From assembly GCF_000744655.1 (NCBI RefSeq), contig NZ_JQMJ01000003.1, positions 434,001 to 498,000 of the forward strand: a stretch of DNA of 64,000 nucleotides, given 5' to 3'. Source of the stretch: Streptacidiphilus rugosus AM-16. GTDB taxonomy: Bacteria > Actinomycetota > Actinomycetes > Streptomycetales > Streptomycetaceae. The translations under genes were made by a program, and so were the position numbers. Positions 15,976 to 25,446 of this stretch are shown piece after piece (positions within the stretch are counted from its first letter, which is position 1; every line of letters begins with the position of its first letter). Below the pieces are notes generated by a model. It had not been told where the DNA came from, did no database searches, and saw only the letters and a list, made by a program, of their open reading frames with translations.

Positions 15976-18594
15976 ATGAGCGAACACCGGCGCAAACAGT
16001 CGCAGCCGCAGAACGGTCGCCGTCCGGACGGGCCCACCTCCGTCGGACGCGGACCGGTGAGCGGTCACCCCAGCGCGGGCATGCCCCCGCGCCGCACCGC
16101 CCGCCCCCAGCCCGGCGGGCCCGGCGCGACGTCGGCCCAACCCCGGCTGACCCGCGCCGAGATGCGCCGCGCGGCCCAGGGCAAGGGCGGCGGCCGCGGC
16201 GCCGGCGGAGCCGGTGGCGGAGGCCGCGGCGGGCAGCCGCCGCAGGGCCCCAAGCCGAAGCGTTTCATCGACTACCCGCGCTGGGGCAAGTCGGGCGTTC
16301 GACGCTGGCTGCCCTCGTGGAAGCTGGTGCTGAGCGGGTTCCTGATCATGTTCGGCGGTCTGACCGCGGTGGTCGGCTACGCGTATGCGCAGGTGACGGT
16401 CCCGGACCCGAACGCGGCCTCGACCAGCCAGAGCAACATCTACTACTGGGACGACGGCAAGACCGTCATGGCGTCCACGGGTTCGGTCAACCGGCAGATC
16501 GTCCCGCTCGCCGAGGTTCCGGTCCCGGTCCAGAACGACTTCAAGGCCGCCGAGGACGAGACGTTCGACACCAACAGCGGTGTCGACCCGATGAGCATCC
16601 TGCGCGCGGTCCGGAACATGGCGACCGGTGGCAGCGTGCAGTCCGGGTCCACGATCACTCAGCAGTACGTCAAGAACGTCTATCTCAACAGCGCCCAGAC
16701 GGCCACCCGCAAGCTGAACGAGATACTGATCTCGATTCGGATCGCGAACGGCGGCCTGTCGAAGACCCAGGTGCTGACCGGCTACCTGAACACCAACTAC
16801 TACGGGCGCAACGCGTACGGCATCGAAGCTGCGGCCGAGGCCTACTACGGTGTCCACGCCTCGCAGCTGAACGTCAGCCAGGGCGCGTTCATCGCGGCCA
16901 CGGTCAACGAGCCGAGCACCATGCAGAACGTCGACACCGACTCCGCGGCGCTGACGCGCGCGACGGGTCGCTGGCAGTACGTCCTCAACCGCATGGTCGT
17001 CAACAAGTGGATGACCCAGGCCGAGCACGACGCGCTCTTCGCCAAGGGCTTCCCCAAGCCCATCAAGTGGCTCCACAACTCGCAGCTCACCGGTCAGGTC
17101 GGCTACCTCGTCGACATGGCGACCAACTACGCCGAGCAGAAGTCGGGCGGCCAGCTGACCGACGCCAAGCTCGCCCACGGCGGCTACAAGATCTACACGA
17201 CCTTCAACAAGGCCAAGGTCGAAGCGCTCGAATCCGCCGTCAACACCATGCAGGCCGCGCACATCAACACGAAGAAGCGCTCGGCCGACAACTTCGTGCA
17301 GGTCGGCGCGGCCTCGGTGAATCCCGCAACGGGTGAGATCGTGGCGGTCTACGGTGGCCCCGGCATCAACAAGGGCCACTTCGTGAACAACGCGAACACC
17401 CAGGGCGTCCCGGTCGGGTCGACGTTCAAGCCCATCGTGCTCGCCTCCGCCATCCAGAACGGCGCCGTACAGGAGCCCGGTGGACAGCCCGTCCCGATCA
17501 CACCGGACAGCAAGTACAACGCCGACCCCTGTCTGAAGATCCACAACCAGGCGGGCGTCTATCTGGAGGACAGATCCGGCACCTCGGCCTGCCCCGAGCC
17601 GGACGGGCTGCTCCACCAGGCCAACGACAGCAACACCAAGTACGGCTACCGGACGCTCCGCTACGCGATGGAGCAGTCGATCAACACGCCGTACGTGCAG
17701 CTCGGTGAGGACGTCGGCTACTCGCCCGTCCAGAAGACCGCAGAGAGCCTGGGGCTCGACAACAAGACCCTGGCCGACCAGTCGGCTGGTTTCTACATCG
17801 GCACCTCGACGCCGAACGCGGTCCGCATGGCGAACGTCTACGCGACCTTCGCGAACCAGGGGTACGAGCACGACCCCTTCTCGGTCAGGAAGGTCACCTA
17901 CGAGGACGCGGTCCAAAGCTGGCTTCCGGTGGTGAAGGGCTCGCAGGCGCTGAGCGCGGACATCGCGAACAACGTCACCAGCGTGCTGCAGGGAGTCGTC
18001 CAGAGCGGTACCGGCACCAACGCCAAGGACCTCGGGCGTCCGGCGGCCGGCAAGACCGGTACCACCGACGACTACAAGTCGGCCTGGTTCATCGGCTACA
18101 CCCCGCAGCTGGCCACCTCCGTGGTGATGTTCAAGGAAGACCCCAACCACCCGACGCTGCAGCCCATGAAGGGCGTCGGCGGTTTCCCGAAGGTCTTCGG
18201 TGCCGTCATGCCGACGGAGGTCTGGGTCGACTACATGAAGGCCGCGCTGAACGGTCAGCCGACCAAGGACTTCCCGCCGGCGCCGCAACTGCCCAAGGGC
18301 GGCAACGAGACCGGAGCGCCGACGGCGTCGCCGAGCCCGTCGACCAGCAGCTCGCCCTCCGGCTCCGCCAGCGCGTCGCCGACGAACACGCAGTCCGGCG
18401 GCCCGACCCCGTCGAGCTCGGGCAGCAGCACCTGTGACCCCATCCAGATGGCGCTCGGCAACTGCACCACCGACCCGTCCTCCTCCCCGGGCACGCCGAC
18501 GTCCTCGCCCGGACATCACCACGGAGGCGGTGGTGGGACCACGCCCACGCCGTCGACGTCGCCCGGGGCGCAGGTCGTGCCTCCAGGCGGCTGA
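15976..18594 (+). CDS. class A penicillin-binding protein (glycosyltransferase-transpeptidase)
   Basis: 872 residues. Polymerises and cross-links peptidoglycan on the outside of the membrane. A basic, Gly/Pro-rich cytosolic tail of 110 residues is followed by one span ([22 protein letters not shown]). The GT51 domain has [19 protein letters not shown] and [17 protein letters not shown]. The transpeptidase has S-x-x-K in VGSTFKPI, the S-x-N box in EQSINTPY and KTGTT. The C-terminus ends in a 110-residue Ser/Pro/Thr-rich tail with no PASTA repeats. The frame is open 66 bp further upstream, but ATG 15976 follows GGAAGCAGG and gives the usual basic N-terminus. It is divergent from padR and followed by the GT87 gene. 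Confidence 0.92.
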   Translation: MSEHRRKQSQPQNGRRPDGPTSVGRGPVSGHPSAGMPPRRTARPQPGGPGATSAQPRLTRAEMRRAAQGKGGGRGAGGAGGGGRGGQPPQGPKPKRFIDYPRWGKSGVRRWLPSWKLVLSGFLIMFGGLTAVVGYAYAQVTVPDPNAASTSQSNIYYWDDGKTVMASTGSVNRQIVPLAEVPVPVQNDFKAAEDETFDTNSGVDPMSILRAVRNMATGGSVQSGSTITQQYVKNVYLNSAQTATRKLNEILISIRIANGGLSKTQVLTGYLNTNYYGRNAYGIEAAAEAYYGVHASQLNVSQGAFIAATVNEPSTMQNVDTDSAALTRATGRWQYVLNRMVVNKWMTQAEHDALFAKGFPKPIKWLHNSQLTGQVGYLVDMATNYAEQKSGGQLTDAKLAHGGYKIYTTFNKAKVEALESAVNTMQAAHINTKKRSADNFVQVGAASVNPATGEIVAVYGGPGINKGHFVNNANTQGVPVGSTFKPIVLASAIQNGAVQEPGGQPVPITPDSKYNADPCLKIHNQAGVYLEDRSGTSACPEPDGLLHQANDSNTKYGYRTLRYAMEQSINTPYVQLGEDVGYSPVQKTAESLGLDNKTLADQSAGFYIGTSTPNAVRMANVYATFANQGYEHDPFSVRKVTYEDAVQSWLPVVKGSQALSADIANNVTSVLQGVVQSGTGTNAKDLGRPAAGKTGTTDDYKSAWFIGYTPQLATSVVMFKEDPNHPTLQPMKGVGGFPKVFGAVMPTEVWVDYMKAALNGQPTKDFPPAPQLPKGGNETGAPTASPSPSTSSSPSGSASASPTNTQSGGPTPSSSGSSTCDPIQMALGNCTTDPSSSPGTPTSSPGHHHGGGGGTTPTPSTSPGAQVVPPGG

Positions 18595-18689
18595 GCTGCC
18601 AGGCCAGAAGAGTGACGCGCGGCCCCGACCCGGATTGGGTGGGGGCCGCGTGCCGTACCCGTGAGAAGCCGGTCCAGTCCGGCCGCAGC

Positions 18690-18702
18690 GCGTTGTCCAC
18701 AA
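18690..18702 (+). other. single DnaA-box-like 9-mer
   Basis: TTGTCCACA at about 18694-18702, upstream of the GT87 gene, matches the Streptomyces DnaA-box form. It is a lone copy, so function is uncertain. Confidence 0.35.
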
Positions 18703-18727
18703 CCCCGGGAAAGGATCGTGCGGCAGG

Positions 18728-20314
18728 ATGAGCGGTATGACGTCGAGTGACCAGCAAGCCGGCGAGGCCGGCGACGCCCGTGAGCCCGTGGAGGCGGCGT
18801 GGGCGCCGCAGCCCCGGCTGCCGGTGCCGCCGCCGGAGGACACCGTCGTCGTGCCCGCCGACGAGGACCCGGTCGCGGCCGCGGCCAGCGAACTGATCGG
18901 CGGTCCCCCGGGGCGTCGCGCGCTGCTCGGCGTGGGCTGGTGGAACGCGGCCCGGGTGCTGGCCCTGGTCACCGTCGTCGTCTTCGCGCTCGGCATGGTG
19001 CAGAAGGCGCCGTGCTACTCCAGCGGCTGGTTCTTCGGCGCCTCGGCGCAGTACGACCACGCCTGCTACAGCGACATCCCGCACCTCTTCTCGCTGCGTG
19101 GCTTCAACCTGCCGGGGAACATCCCCTACGTCGACAGGATCCCCGGCTCCACCGACCCGAACATGCAGTACCTGGAGTACCCGGTCCTCACCGGCGTCTT
19201 CATCTGGGCCGCGGCCAAGCTCACGCCCGGGGTGGGCACCGAGGTCCACCGCGAGCAGGTCTTCTGGCTGGTCAACGCCGGCATGCTGATGATCTGCGCG
19301 GTGGTGACCGTGGTCGCGCTGTCGCGGACGCACCGCCGCCGCCCCTGGGACGCGCTGCTCTTCGCGCTCGCACCGGTGCTGGCGTTGGACAGCACCATCA
19401 ACTGGGACATGCTCGCCGTGGCCCTCGCCGCCGTCGGCATGGCGCTGTGGGCACGCCGCCACCCCGCCTGGGCCGGCGTGCTGATCGGACTGGCGACCGC
19501 CGCCAAGCTCTACCCGGTCTTCCTGCTCGGCCCGCTGCTGGTGCTCTGCCTGCGGGCCGGGCGGATGCGCGACTTCGGCCGGGCCTTCGCCGCCGCGGCG
19601 GTGGCCTGGCTGGTCGTCGACGTCCCGTTCATGGTGGCCAACTTCACCGGCTGGGCCACGTTCTACACCTTCAGTGAATCCCGGGGCATCGACTTCGGCT
19701 CGTTCTGGTTGATCCTCTCCCAGAACGGCTGGCTGGACGGGGTGGACACGACCACGGTCAACACCCTGATCACGGTCCTGCTCGGGGCCGGCTGCGTCGC
19801 CATCGGCTGGCTGGCGCTGGCCGCGCACCGCCGCCCGCGCTTCGCGCAGCTCGCCTTCCTGGTGATCGCCGTCTTCACGCTGACCAACAAGGTCTACTCG
19901 CCGCAGTACGTGCTCTGGCTGCTCCCGCTGGCGGTGCTGGCCAGGCCGCGCTGGCGGGACTTCCTGGTCTGGCAGGCGTGCGAGGTGCTCTACTTCCTCG
20001 GCGTCTGGTACTACCTGGCCTACACCTCGACCGGCAACCAGAAGGGCCTGCCGCCGGACTGGTACCACGCGGCGATCGCGGTCCACATCCTGGGGACGCT
20101 GTACCTGGTCGTGGTCGTCGTCCGGGACATCCTCTCCCCCGCGTCGGACCCGGTGCGGCGGGACGGCAGCGACGACCCGTCGGGCGGTGTGCTGGACGGC
20201 GCGGGCGACGTCTTCACCCTGACCCGCGAGAAGGTCCTGGCGGCACCGACGAGCGGGGCGGAGCTGCTGGCCGGGCCGACGAGTTACGCCGTCGGGAACG
20301 CGTCAGGGCAGTAG
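18728..20314 (+). CDS. GT87 family (DUF2029) membrane glycosyltransferase
   Basis: 528 residues, polytopic, with roughly ten membrane spans ([68 protein letters not shown]). The segments [41 protein letters not shown] and [14 protein letters not shown] are typical of polyprenyl-phosphate-mannose-dependent transferases of this family; the acidic residue in INWD fits the catalytic loop. It probably decorates a cell-wall or lipid glycan, but the substrate is not determined. ATG 18728 is used; ATG 18737 is nearly as likely because CAGGAT lies seven bases before it. It follows the penicillin-binding protein on the same strand, suggesting an envelope cluster. Confidence 0.8.
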   Translation: MSGMTSSDQQAGEAGDAREPVEAAWAPQPRLPVPPPEDTVVVPADEDPVAAAASELIGGPPGRRALLGVGWWNAARVLALVTVVVFALGMVQKAPCYSSGWFFGASAQYDHACYSDIPHLFSLRGFNLPGNIPYVDRIPGSTDPNMQYLEYPVLTGVFIWAAAKLTPGVGTEVHREQVFWLVNAGMLMICAVVTVVALSRTHRRRPWDALLFALAPVLALDSTINWDMLAVALAAVGMALWARRHPAWAGVLIGLATAAKLYPVFLLGPLLVLCLRAGRMRDFGRAFAAAAVAWLVVDVPFMVANFTGWATFYTFSESRGIDFGSFWLILSQNGWLDGVDTTTVNTLITVLLGAGCVAIGWLALAAHRRPRFAQLAFLVIAVFTLTNKVYSPQYVLWLLPLAVLARPRWRDFLVWQACEVLYFLGVWYYLAYTSTGNQKGLPPDWYHAAIAVHILGTLYLVVVVVRDILSPASDPVRRDGSDDPSGGVLDGAGDVFTLTREKVLAAPTSGAELLAGPTSYAVGNASGQ

Positions 20315-20347
20315 CCCGGGCCGGGTCCGGGGGCGCAGCCCGCGACA

Positions 20348-20405
20348 AAACGGACCAAGATCGCGAAATGCTTCACGCGAAGCACTTGGCGATCTTGGTC
20401 CGTTT
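20348..20405. other. extended parS-like palindrome, site 3 (core altered)
   Basis: 58-bp palindrome centred between 20376 and 20377, the longest of the five. The arms AAACGGACCAAGATCGC and complement flank a core TGCTTCACGCGAAGCA in which the central CACGTG has become CACGCG. It lies between convergent genes (GT87 and alanine racemase-like), so it could also end transcripts. Because the invariant centre is changed, ParB binding is doubtful. Confidence 0.65.
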
Positions 20406-20442
20406 CTGCGTTTCTCCGGTCGCCCGCCTCAGTGCCGGTCCC

Positions 20443-21477
20443 TCAGTGCCGGTCGACGATGCGGTCGAACAGCGTCGTCGTGTGCCGCAGGGTCGCCCGC
20501 AGCTCCTCGCCCGGCGCGGGCGGCGCGACCTCGCCGGGGACCCACAGCAGCGAGACCTGCATGTGCGGCGGCTCGGCGAAACCCAGCTTGGCGCCGTTCC
20601 AGTTGAACGGCGAGGTGTTGCGGCCCAGGGTGGCCAGACCGGCCCGTGCCAGGTTCTTGGCGCGCGGGGTCAGGCCGCTCATGTTCTTGGGGGCCTCAAG
20701 ACCGACGCCGTGGGCCGTGCCGCCCGCGACGACCAGCAGGTGGCCGTCGCCCGAGACGCGGTGCTGCCGGTAGCCGAAGCGCTCCCCCTTGGCCAGGCGG
20801 TGCACCTCCATGACCGTGCCGCGGCAGTCGATGGCCTCGTGGTCGCCCAGCCAGAGCTGGGTGCCGATCCTGGCCCGGAAGCGCACCTCCGGGTACCAGC
20901 CCTGGAGCTGCTCCATCTCGGAGGAGCTGAGGTGGCTGACGAACATGGTGCGCAGCGGCAGTCCGGCCGTGCGCAGCTGGTCGACCCAGCGGGCGGTCTC
21001 GGCCAGCGGGTCGACCCCCTCGGGGCGGTCCATCGGCAGGTGGACCGCGAAGCCCTCCAGCCGCACGTCGTCGATGGCCATCCGCAGCTTGCCCAGGTCC
21101 TCGGCGGAGACCCCGTGGCGGCGCATGCTGGTCATACACTCCACGATCACCCGGCCGCCGACCAGGGCGCGGACGCCCTCCACGTTGGCGACCGTGCGGA
21201 TCACCCGGTGCGGCAGCGGGACCGGGTCCTCGCCGAGCCGGTACGGGGTCAGCACGATGACGTCGCGGCCGAAGTAGTCCTTCAGCTCGGCGGCCTCGTA
21301 GGCGGTGCCGACGGCCAGCATGTCGGCGCCCAGGCGGGTGGCCTCCTCGGCGAGCCGCGTGTTGCGGAAGCCGTATCCGTTGCCCTTGGCGACGGGGACC
21401 AGGCCGGGGAAGGCCCCCAGCACCTTGCGCTGGTGGTCCCGCCAGCGGGGGGTGTCCACGTAGAGACTGAGCGCCAT
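20443..21477 (-). CDS. alanine racemase N-terminal-domain protein (PLP enzyme)
   Basis: 344 residues with an alanine-racemase-type TIM barrel. LVPVAKGNGYGFRN near residue 30 contains the PLP Lys in the K-x-x-x-Y-G context. SHLSSSEMEQLQGWYPEVRFRARIGTQLWLG resembles the substrate-side part of the barrel, and GTAHGVGLEAPKN lies near the C-terminus. It differs from the canonical Alr length (about 370-390) and active-site region, so it is probably a paralogue and not the main alanine racemase. It precedes nothing on its own strand; femX lies upstream, 70 bp away and co-directional, so the pair may be a peptidoglycan-precursor operon. ATG 21477 has GGAAGG upstream. Confidence 0.8.
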   Translation of the reverse strand: MALSLYVDTPRWRDHQRKVLGAFPGLVPVAKGNGYGFRNTRLAEEATRLGADMLAVGTAYEAAELKDYFGRDVIVLTPYRLGEDPVPLPHRVIRTVANVEGVRALVGGRVIVECMTSMRRHGVSAEDLGKLRMAIDDVRLEGFAVHLPMDRPEGVDPLAETARWVDQLRTAGLPLRTMFVSHLSSSEMEQLQGWYPEVRFRARIGTQLWLGDHEAIDCRGTVMEVHRLAKGERFGYRQHRVSGDGHLLVVAGGTAHGVGLEAPKNMSGLTPRAKNLARAGLATLGRNTSPFNWNGAKLGFAEPPHMQVSLLWVPGEVAPPAPGEELRATLRHTTTLFDRIVDRH

Positions 21478-21547
21478 GGGGAGGGGCCTTCCAAACGGGT
21501 CGGGTGCGAGCGGAACGGGTTGACGCTGCGTCGGAGCTACTGCAGTG

Positions 21548-22666
21548 TCAGCGACGCTGCATGTACATGTCGAGAGCCTTGTGCAGCAGCTTGTTGAGCG
21601 GGAAGTCCCACTCGCCCAGGTACTCCGCCGCCTGGCCGCCGGTGCCGACCTTGAACCGGATCAGGCCGAAGAGGTGGTCCGACTCGTCCAGCGTGTCGCT
21701 GATGCCGCGCAGATCGTAGACCGTCGCCCCCAGCGCGTAGGCGTCCCGCAGCATCCGCCACTGGATCGCGTTGTTCGGCTGCACCTCGCGCTTGTGGACG
21801 GTGGAGGCGCCGTAGGAGTACCAGACGTGCTGCCCCACCGTGATCATCGTGGTGCCCGCCAGCGGGTCGCCCTCGTGGTACGCCAGGTAAAGGCGCATCC
21901 GGTTGGGGTCCTCGGCGGTCAGCGCGTTCCACTGGCGCTGGAAGTAGGAGAGCGGGCGCGGGATGAACTGGTCGCGCTCCGCGGTCTCCAGATAGAGCTG
22001 GTGGAAGACCGGAAGGTCCTCGTAGCCGCCCTGGACGATCTCGACGCCGGCCTTCTCGGCCTTCTTGATGTTGCGGCGCCAGAGCTGGTTGAAGCCCTTG
22101 AGCACGTCGTCCAGCGAACGGTTGGCCAGCGGCACCTGGTAGACGTAGCGCGGCTGCACGTCGCCGAAGCCGGCCCCGCCGTCCTCCCCCTGCTGCCAGC
22201 CCATCCGGCGCAGCCGGTCCGCGGTGTCGATGGCGCGCGGCTCGTACCAGTCCGCCTCGACGTCGCGCAGCCGTTTGGCCTGGCCGCCGGCGATGGCGTT
22301 CTTGATGGTCTCCGCCTGCCAGCGACGGATGATCACCGGCGGGCCCATCTTCACCGTGAAGGCGCCCTGGCCCTTCAGGTGGTCCAGCATCGGGCGCAGC
22401 CAGCCCTCGAGGTTCGGGTCGAACCAGTCGATGACCGGGCCCTCGGGCAGGTAGGCCAGGTAGCGCTTGACCTTGGGCAGCTGGCGGTAGAGCACCAGGC
22501 CGGCGCCGACGATCCGGCCGCCCTCGTCGAACCAGCCGATGCTCTCGTTGCGCCACTCCGCCTTGACATCGGCCCAGGAGGGCACCTGCATGTGACTCGC
22601 GGAGGGCAGGCTACGGATGAAGGCCAGGTGCTCCTCGCGGCTGATGGTCCTCAGGCGCAGGCTCAT
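21548..22666 (-). CDS. femX: FemX/FemAB peptidoglycan bridge aminoacyltransferase
   Basis: 372 residues. GNAT-like Fem transferase that uses aminoacyl-tRNA to add the first residue (Gly in streptomycetes) to the lipid II side chain. N-terminal SASHMQVPSWADVKAEWRNESIGWF, then GPVIDWFDPNLEGWLRPML, a coiled helix region NIKKAEKAGVEIVQGGYED, and C-terminal GTTMITVGQHVWYSYGASTVHKREVQPNNAIQWRML with YDLRGISDTLDESDHLFGLIRFKVGTGG, all family hallmarks. ATG 22666 is chosen because AGGAG precedes it by nine bases; an open extension to 22699 lacks a site. It lies upstream of the alanine racemase-like gene. Confidence 0.9.
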   Translation of the reverse strand: MSLRLRTISREEHLAFIRSLPSASHMQVPSWADVKAEWRNESIGWFDEGGRIVGAGLVLYRQLPKVKRYLAYLPEGPVIDWFDPNLEGWLRPMLDHLKGQGAFTVKMGPPVIIRRWQAETIKNAIAGGQAKRLRDVEADWYEPRAIDTADRLRRMGWQQGEDGGAGFGDVQPRYVYQVPLANRSLDDVLKGFNQLWRRNIKKAEKAGVEIVQGGYEDLPVFHQLYLETAERDQFIPRPLSYFQRQWNALTAEDPNRMRLYLAYHEGDPLAGTTMITVGQHVWYSYGASTVHKREVQPNNAIQWRMLRDAYALGATVYDLRGISDTLDESDHLFGLIRFKVGTGGQAAEYLGEWDFPLNKLLHKALDMYMQRR

Positions 22667-22823
22667 GTGGGGGTGCTCCTCGGGCGTGGATCGCGTCAAC
22701 TGCGCAGCCTACTGCCCTGCGGGAGCACCCCATAGAGGCGACGGGCGGGGCGTGTGGTGCGTTGCCGCGCTCCTGCTCCGCGCACCACTGCGCCGTCGCC
22801 GCCGTCGGAAGGCGGCTCCGGTC

Positions 22824-23141
22824 CTAGGTGAGCCCGCCGTGCGCCAGGCCGATGCCCAGGCCCACCGCGGCGGCACCGCCGAAAATCACGATCACGAAGC
22901 GTTCGGCCGTCGTGGCCGACTTGTACTGCGCGAATCCCGCGGTGATCACCCCGGCCAGCCCCGTCCACGACGCGAGCATGTGCAGGCCACGGAAGGCGCA
23001 GGTCACGATGGCGATCGTGCCGAGCACGGCGGTGATCGCGGTGAGCGTGTTCTCCAGGGGATGCGGCTTGCCGTCGGTGTTGAACATGGCCGCCAGCGGA
23101 TTTCTGCGGACGACCTGCTGCCGGTCGGTGGACTGAGCCAT
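22824..23141 (-). CDS. small membrane protein of unknown function (SCO3905-position)
   Basis: 105 residues. A hydrophilic N-terminus (MAQSTDRQQVVRRNPLAAMFNTDGKPHPLEN) is followed by three membrane spans (LTAITAVLGTIAIVTCAF, MLASWTGLAGVITAGFAQY, FVIVIFGGAAAVGLGIGLAHGGL). ATG 23141 has GGAGGCGG just upstream. It is divergent from rpsF and conserved in position in streptomycetes. No motif reveals a function. Confidence 0.75.
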   Translation of the reverse strand: MAQSTDRQQVVRRNPLAAMFNTDGKPHPLENTLTAITAVLGTIAIVTCAFRGLHMLASWTGLAGVITAGFAQYKSATTAERFVIVIFGGAAAVGLGIGLAHGGLT

Positions 23142-23389
23142 GGGACCGCCTCCTAGCTCCATAGGGAGGTCAGACGATTACGCACAGTAGTGTGCTCCAT
23201 ACCCGATGTGTACAGATTGCGGCGTTGTGGGGGTGGATTTCAAGCCCCCGTTCGGGTGCCTGTAGGCTGGACCGTCTGCACCGGTGTGGTTCCGTCGGGC
23301 ATTGTCTGTTCAGCGCTCCCGAGCGCTGGCTTCGCGGACATTGTCAGTGGCGGCCGATACCGTTGCCGACGTGTATTGAAGACCCTCCT

Positions 23390-23408
23390 GCCACGGAAAG
23401 ACCGTGGC
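23390..23408 (+). promoter_or_regulatory. rpsF leader stem-loop, candidate S6:S18 site
   Basis: GCCACGG-AAAGA-CCGTGGC, a perfect 7-bp stem followed directly by CGCATGAG, 30 bases before the rpsF start. rpsF leaders in many bacteria carry an S6:S18-binding hairpin with a CCG element that gives feedback control. Here a CCG is in the 3' arm, but the full consensus cannot be confirmed by eye. Confidence 0.4.
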
Positions 23409-23438
23409 CGCATGAGTCCAGAGGAGGTGGGTTCCACA

Positions 23439-23729
23439 ATGCGTCACTACGAGGTCATGGTGATCCTCGACCCTTCGGTCGAAGAGCGCGCTGTCTCCCC
23501 GCTGATCGAGAACTTCGCCAACGTCGTCCGCACCGGCGGCGGCTCGGTCGAGAAGATCGACACCTGGGGACGCCGTCGCCTGGCGTACGAGATCAAGAAG
23601 CAGTCCGAGGGCATCTACTCCGTGCTCGACATCAAGGCTGAGCCTGCTGTCGTCAAGGAGCTGGACCGTCAGCTCAACCTGAGCGAGCAGGTGCTGCGCA
23701 CCAAGGTCCTGCGCCCGGACACCCACTGA
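23439..23729 (+). CDS. rpsF: 30S ribosomal protein S6
   Basis: 96 residues, full length. [19 protein letters not shown] opens the ferredoxin-like fold, and [25 protein letters not shown] is diagnostic. It pairs with S18 on the 30S platform. ATG 23439 has GAGGAGG eleven bases upstream. First gene of rpsF-ssb-rpsR-rplI, with a 297-bp upstream region that carries a leader hairpin. Confidence 0.98.
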   Translation: MRHYEVMVILDPSVEERAVSPLIENFANVVRTGGGSVEKIDTWGRRRLAYEIKKQSEGIYSVLDIKAEPAVVKELDRQLNLSEQVLRTKVLRPDTH

Positions 23730-23832
23730 GCATCGCTTTCCGGAAGCGGCACGTTCGAACGCCGTCTCTCTGAAGCAGCCGCAGTAACCGTCACACCCGC
23801 ACCCCCGCAACGTCTTCTCCGAGAGGTCTGAC

Positions 23833-24420
23833 ATGGCAGGCGAGACCGTCATCACCCTGGTCGGCAACCTTGTCGACGACCCCGAGCTGCGGTTCACCCC
23901 GTCTGGCGCGGCCGTCGCGAAGTTCCGCATCGCGTCGACTCCCCGCACCTTCGACCGTCAGACCAACGAGTGGAAGGACGGCGAGAGCCTCTTCCTCACG
24001 TGCAACGTCTGGCGGCAGCCCGCGGAGAACGTCGCCGAGTCGCTGCAGCGCGGCATGCGCGTCATCGTGCAGGGCCGCCTGCGTCAGCGCTCGTACGAGA
24101 CCAAGGAAGGCGAGAAGCGGACCGTCTTCGAGGTCGAGGTCGACGAGGTCGGTCCGAGCCTGCGCTCGGCCACCGCGAAGGTCACCCGGGCCCAGCGCTC
24201 GGGCGGTCCCGGCGGTGGCGGCTTCGGCGGCGGGCAGCAGGGCGGCGGGTACAACGGCGGCGGTCAGCAGGGCGGCGGCGGCTGGGGCGGCAACGCCCCG
24301 CAGTCCGGTCCGGCCGACGACCCCTGGGCGTCCAGCGCCCCGGCGGGCGGCGGTCAGCAGGGCGGCGGCGGCTGGGGTGCCCCGGCCGGCGGCGGTTTCT
24401 CGGACGAGCCCCCCTTCTAG
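23833..24420 (+). CDS. ssb: single-stranded DNA-binding protein
   Basis: 195 residues. N-terminal OB fold [33 protein letters not shown], with [31 protein letters not shown] Gly/Gln-rich disordered linker of about 70 residues contains repeated GGGGWG units. The C-terminal acidic tip DEPPF recruits replication and repair proteins. It coats single-stranded DNA at the fork. Encoded between rpsF and rpsR, so this is the essential chromosomal copy (ssbA type). ATG 23833 follows GAGAGG. Confidence 0.97.
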   Translation: MAGETVITLVGNLVDDPELRFTPSGAAVAKFRIASTPRTFDRQTNEWKDGESLFLTCNVWRQPAENVAESLQRGMRVIVQGRLRQRSYETKEGEKRTVFEVEVDEVGPSLRSATAKVTRAQRSGGPGGGGFGGGQQGGGYNGGGQQGGGGWGGNAPQSGPADDPWASSAPAGGGQQGGGGWGAPAGGGFSDEPPF

Positions 24421-24502
24421 AGCGCGCTCGCTCAGCGGTCGGCGCCAGGTGTTCGACACCCGGCGCTCACACAAGACTTGATCACGAACACTGGAGTACA
24501 CG

Positions 24503-24739
24503 ATGGCGAAGCCGCCCGTGCGCAAGCCTAAGAAGAAGGTTTGCGTCTTCTGCAAGGACAAGATCACCTACGTCGACTACAAGGACACGAACCTGCTTCG
24601 CAAGTTCATCTCCGACCGTGGGAAGATCCGCGCCCGCCGGGTCACCGGCAACTGCACCCAGCACCAGCGCGACGTGGCCACGGCTGTGAAGAACAGCCGC
24701 GAGGTCGCTCTGCTGCCCTACACCTCGACCGCTCGCTGA
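24503..24739 (+). CDS. rpsR: 30S ribosomal protein S18
   Basis: 78 residues, complete. [18 protein letters not shown], then [43 protein letters not shown], is the S18 signature. The Cys pair C-V-F-C, together with the later Cys and His, marks the zinc-binding (C+) form and not a zinc-free paralogue. It lies 82 bp after ssb and 19 bp before rplI. Confidence 0.98.
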   Translation: MAKPPVRKPKKKVCVFCKDKITYVDYKDTNLLRKFISDRGKIRARRVTGNCTQHQRDVATAVKNSREVALLPYTSTAR

Positions 24740-24758
24740 ATAGGAGGGTGACCGAACA

Positions 24759-25205
24759 ATGAAGATCATCCTCACGAACGAGGTCTCCGGCCTCGGGAAC
24801 GCCGGCGACATCGTCGAGGTCAAGGACGGGTACGCCCGTAACTACCTGGTCCCGCGTGGCTTCGCCATCCGCTGGACCAAAGGCGGTCAGAAGGACGTGG
24901 ACGCGATCCGTCGCGCCCGCAAGATCCACGAGATCCAGACCCTGGAGCAGGCCAACGAGGTCAAGGCCAAGCTCGAGGCGCTCACCGTGAAGCTGGCCGT
25001 CCGCGCCGGCGACGCGGGTCGTCTCTTCGGCTCGGTGACCCCGGGCGACGTCGTCGAGGCCATCAAGGCCGTCGACGGCCCGCTGGTCGACAAGCGCCGC
25101 GTCGAGATCGGCTCGCCGATCAAGACCACCGGTGCCCACCAGGTCACGGTCAAGCTGCACCCCGAGGTTGCCGCTGCCATCAGCGTCAACGTCGTCGCTG
25201 CCTGA
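24759..25205 (+). CDS. rplI: 50S ribosomal protein L9
   Basis: 148 residues. The N-terminal rRNA-binding domain is [36 protein letters not shown], followed by the long connecting helix and the C-terminal domain [21 protein letters not shown] lies nine bases before ATG 24759. Last gene of the operon; the 103-bp hairpin at 25304-25406 probably ends it. Confidence 0.98.
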   Translation: MKIILTNEVSGLGNAGDIVEVKDGYARNYLVPRGFAIRWTKGGQKDVDAIRRARKIHEIQTLEQANEVKAKLEALTVKLAVRAGDAGRLFGSVTPGDVVEAIKAVDGPLVDKRRVEIGSPIKTTGAHQVTVKLHPEVAAAISVNVVAA

Positions 25206-25303
25206 GGTCCGTAGGACCTTCCAGGGCGCGAGACTCTGCTGACATGCGCCTCCGGCGCGTGGGCGCGACCAGCGTCCGGCAGTAGGGTCCGTTGCACCTT
25301 TCG

Positions 25304-25406
25304 AGGGGCGCGAGGAACTGCGCGACAAGCCACCCCGGTGGTGAGTCGCGCAGCGAGCAGGGCCATCCGCACGCGGATGCCTGCTCGCGCAGTTCCTCGC
25401 GCCCCT
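25304..25406. repeat. 103-bp branched hairpin element, copy B
   Basis: Same length as copy A and with the same 22-bp arms (25304-25325, 25385-25406). The interior differs mainly by compensating changes: CCACCCCGGTGG and GCATCC/GGATGC hairpins are kept. It lies between the convergent ends of rplI and the MATE gene, so it can act as a terminator for both strands. Confidence 0.87.
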
Positions 25407-25446
25407 TTGTGCGCGCTCAGGCGCTCGATGCTCAGGCGCTCGACGC

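Noticed and set aside
13672-18996. A 1774-codon open frame on the minus strand
   Set aside because: High-GC shadow frame. Only the first 360 codons (ino1) are real; the rest runs antisense to padR spacing and the penicillin-binding protein, whose motifs are clear.
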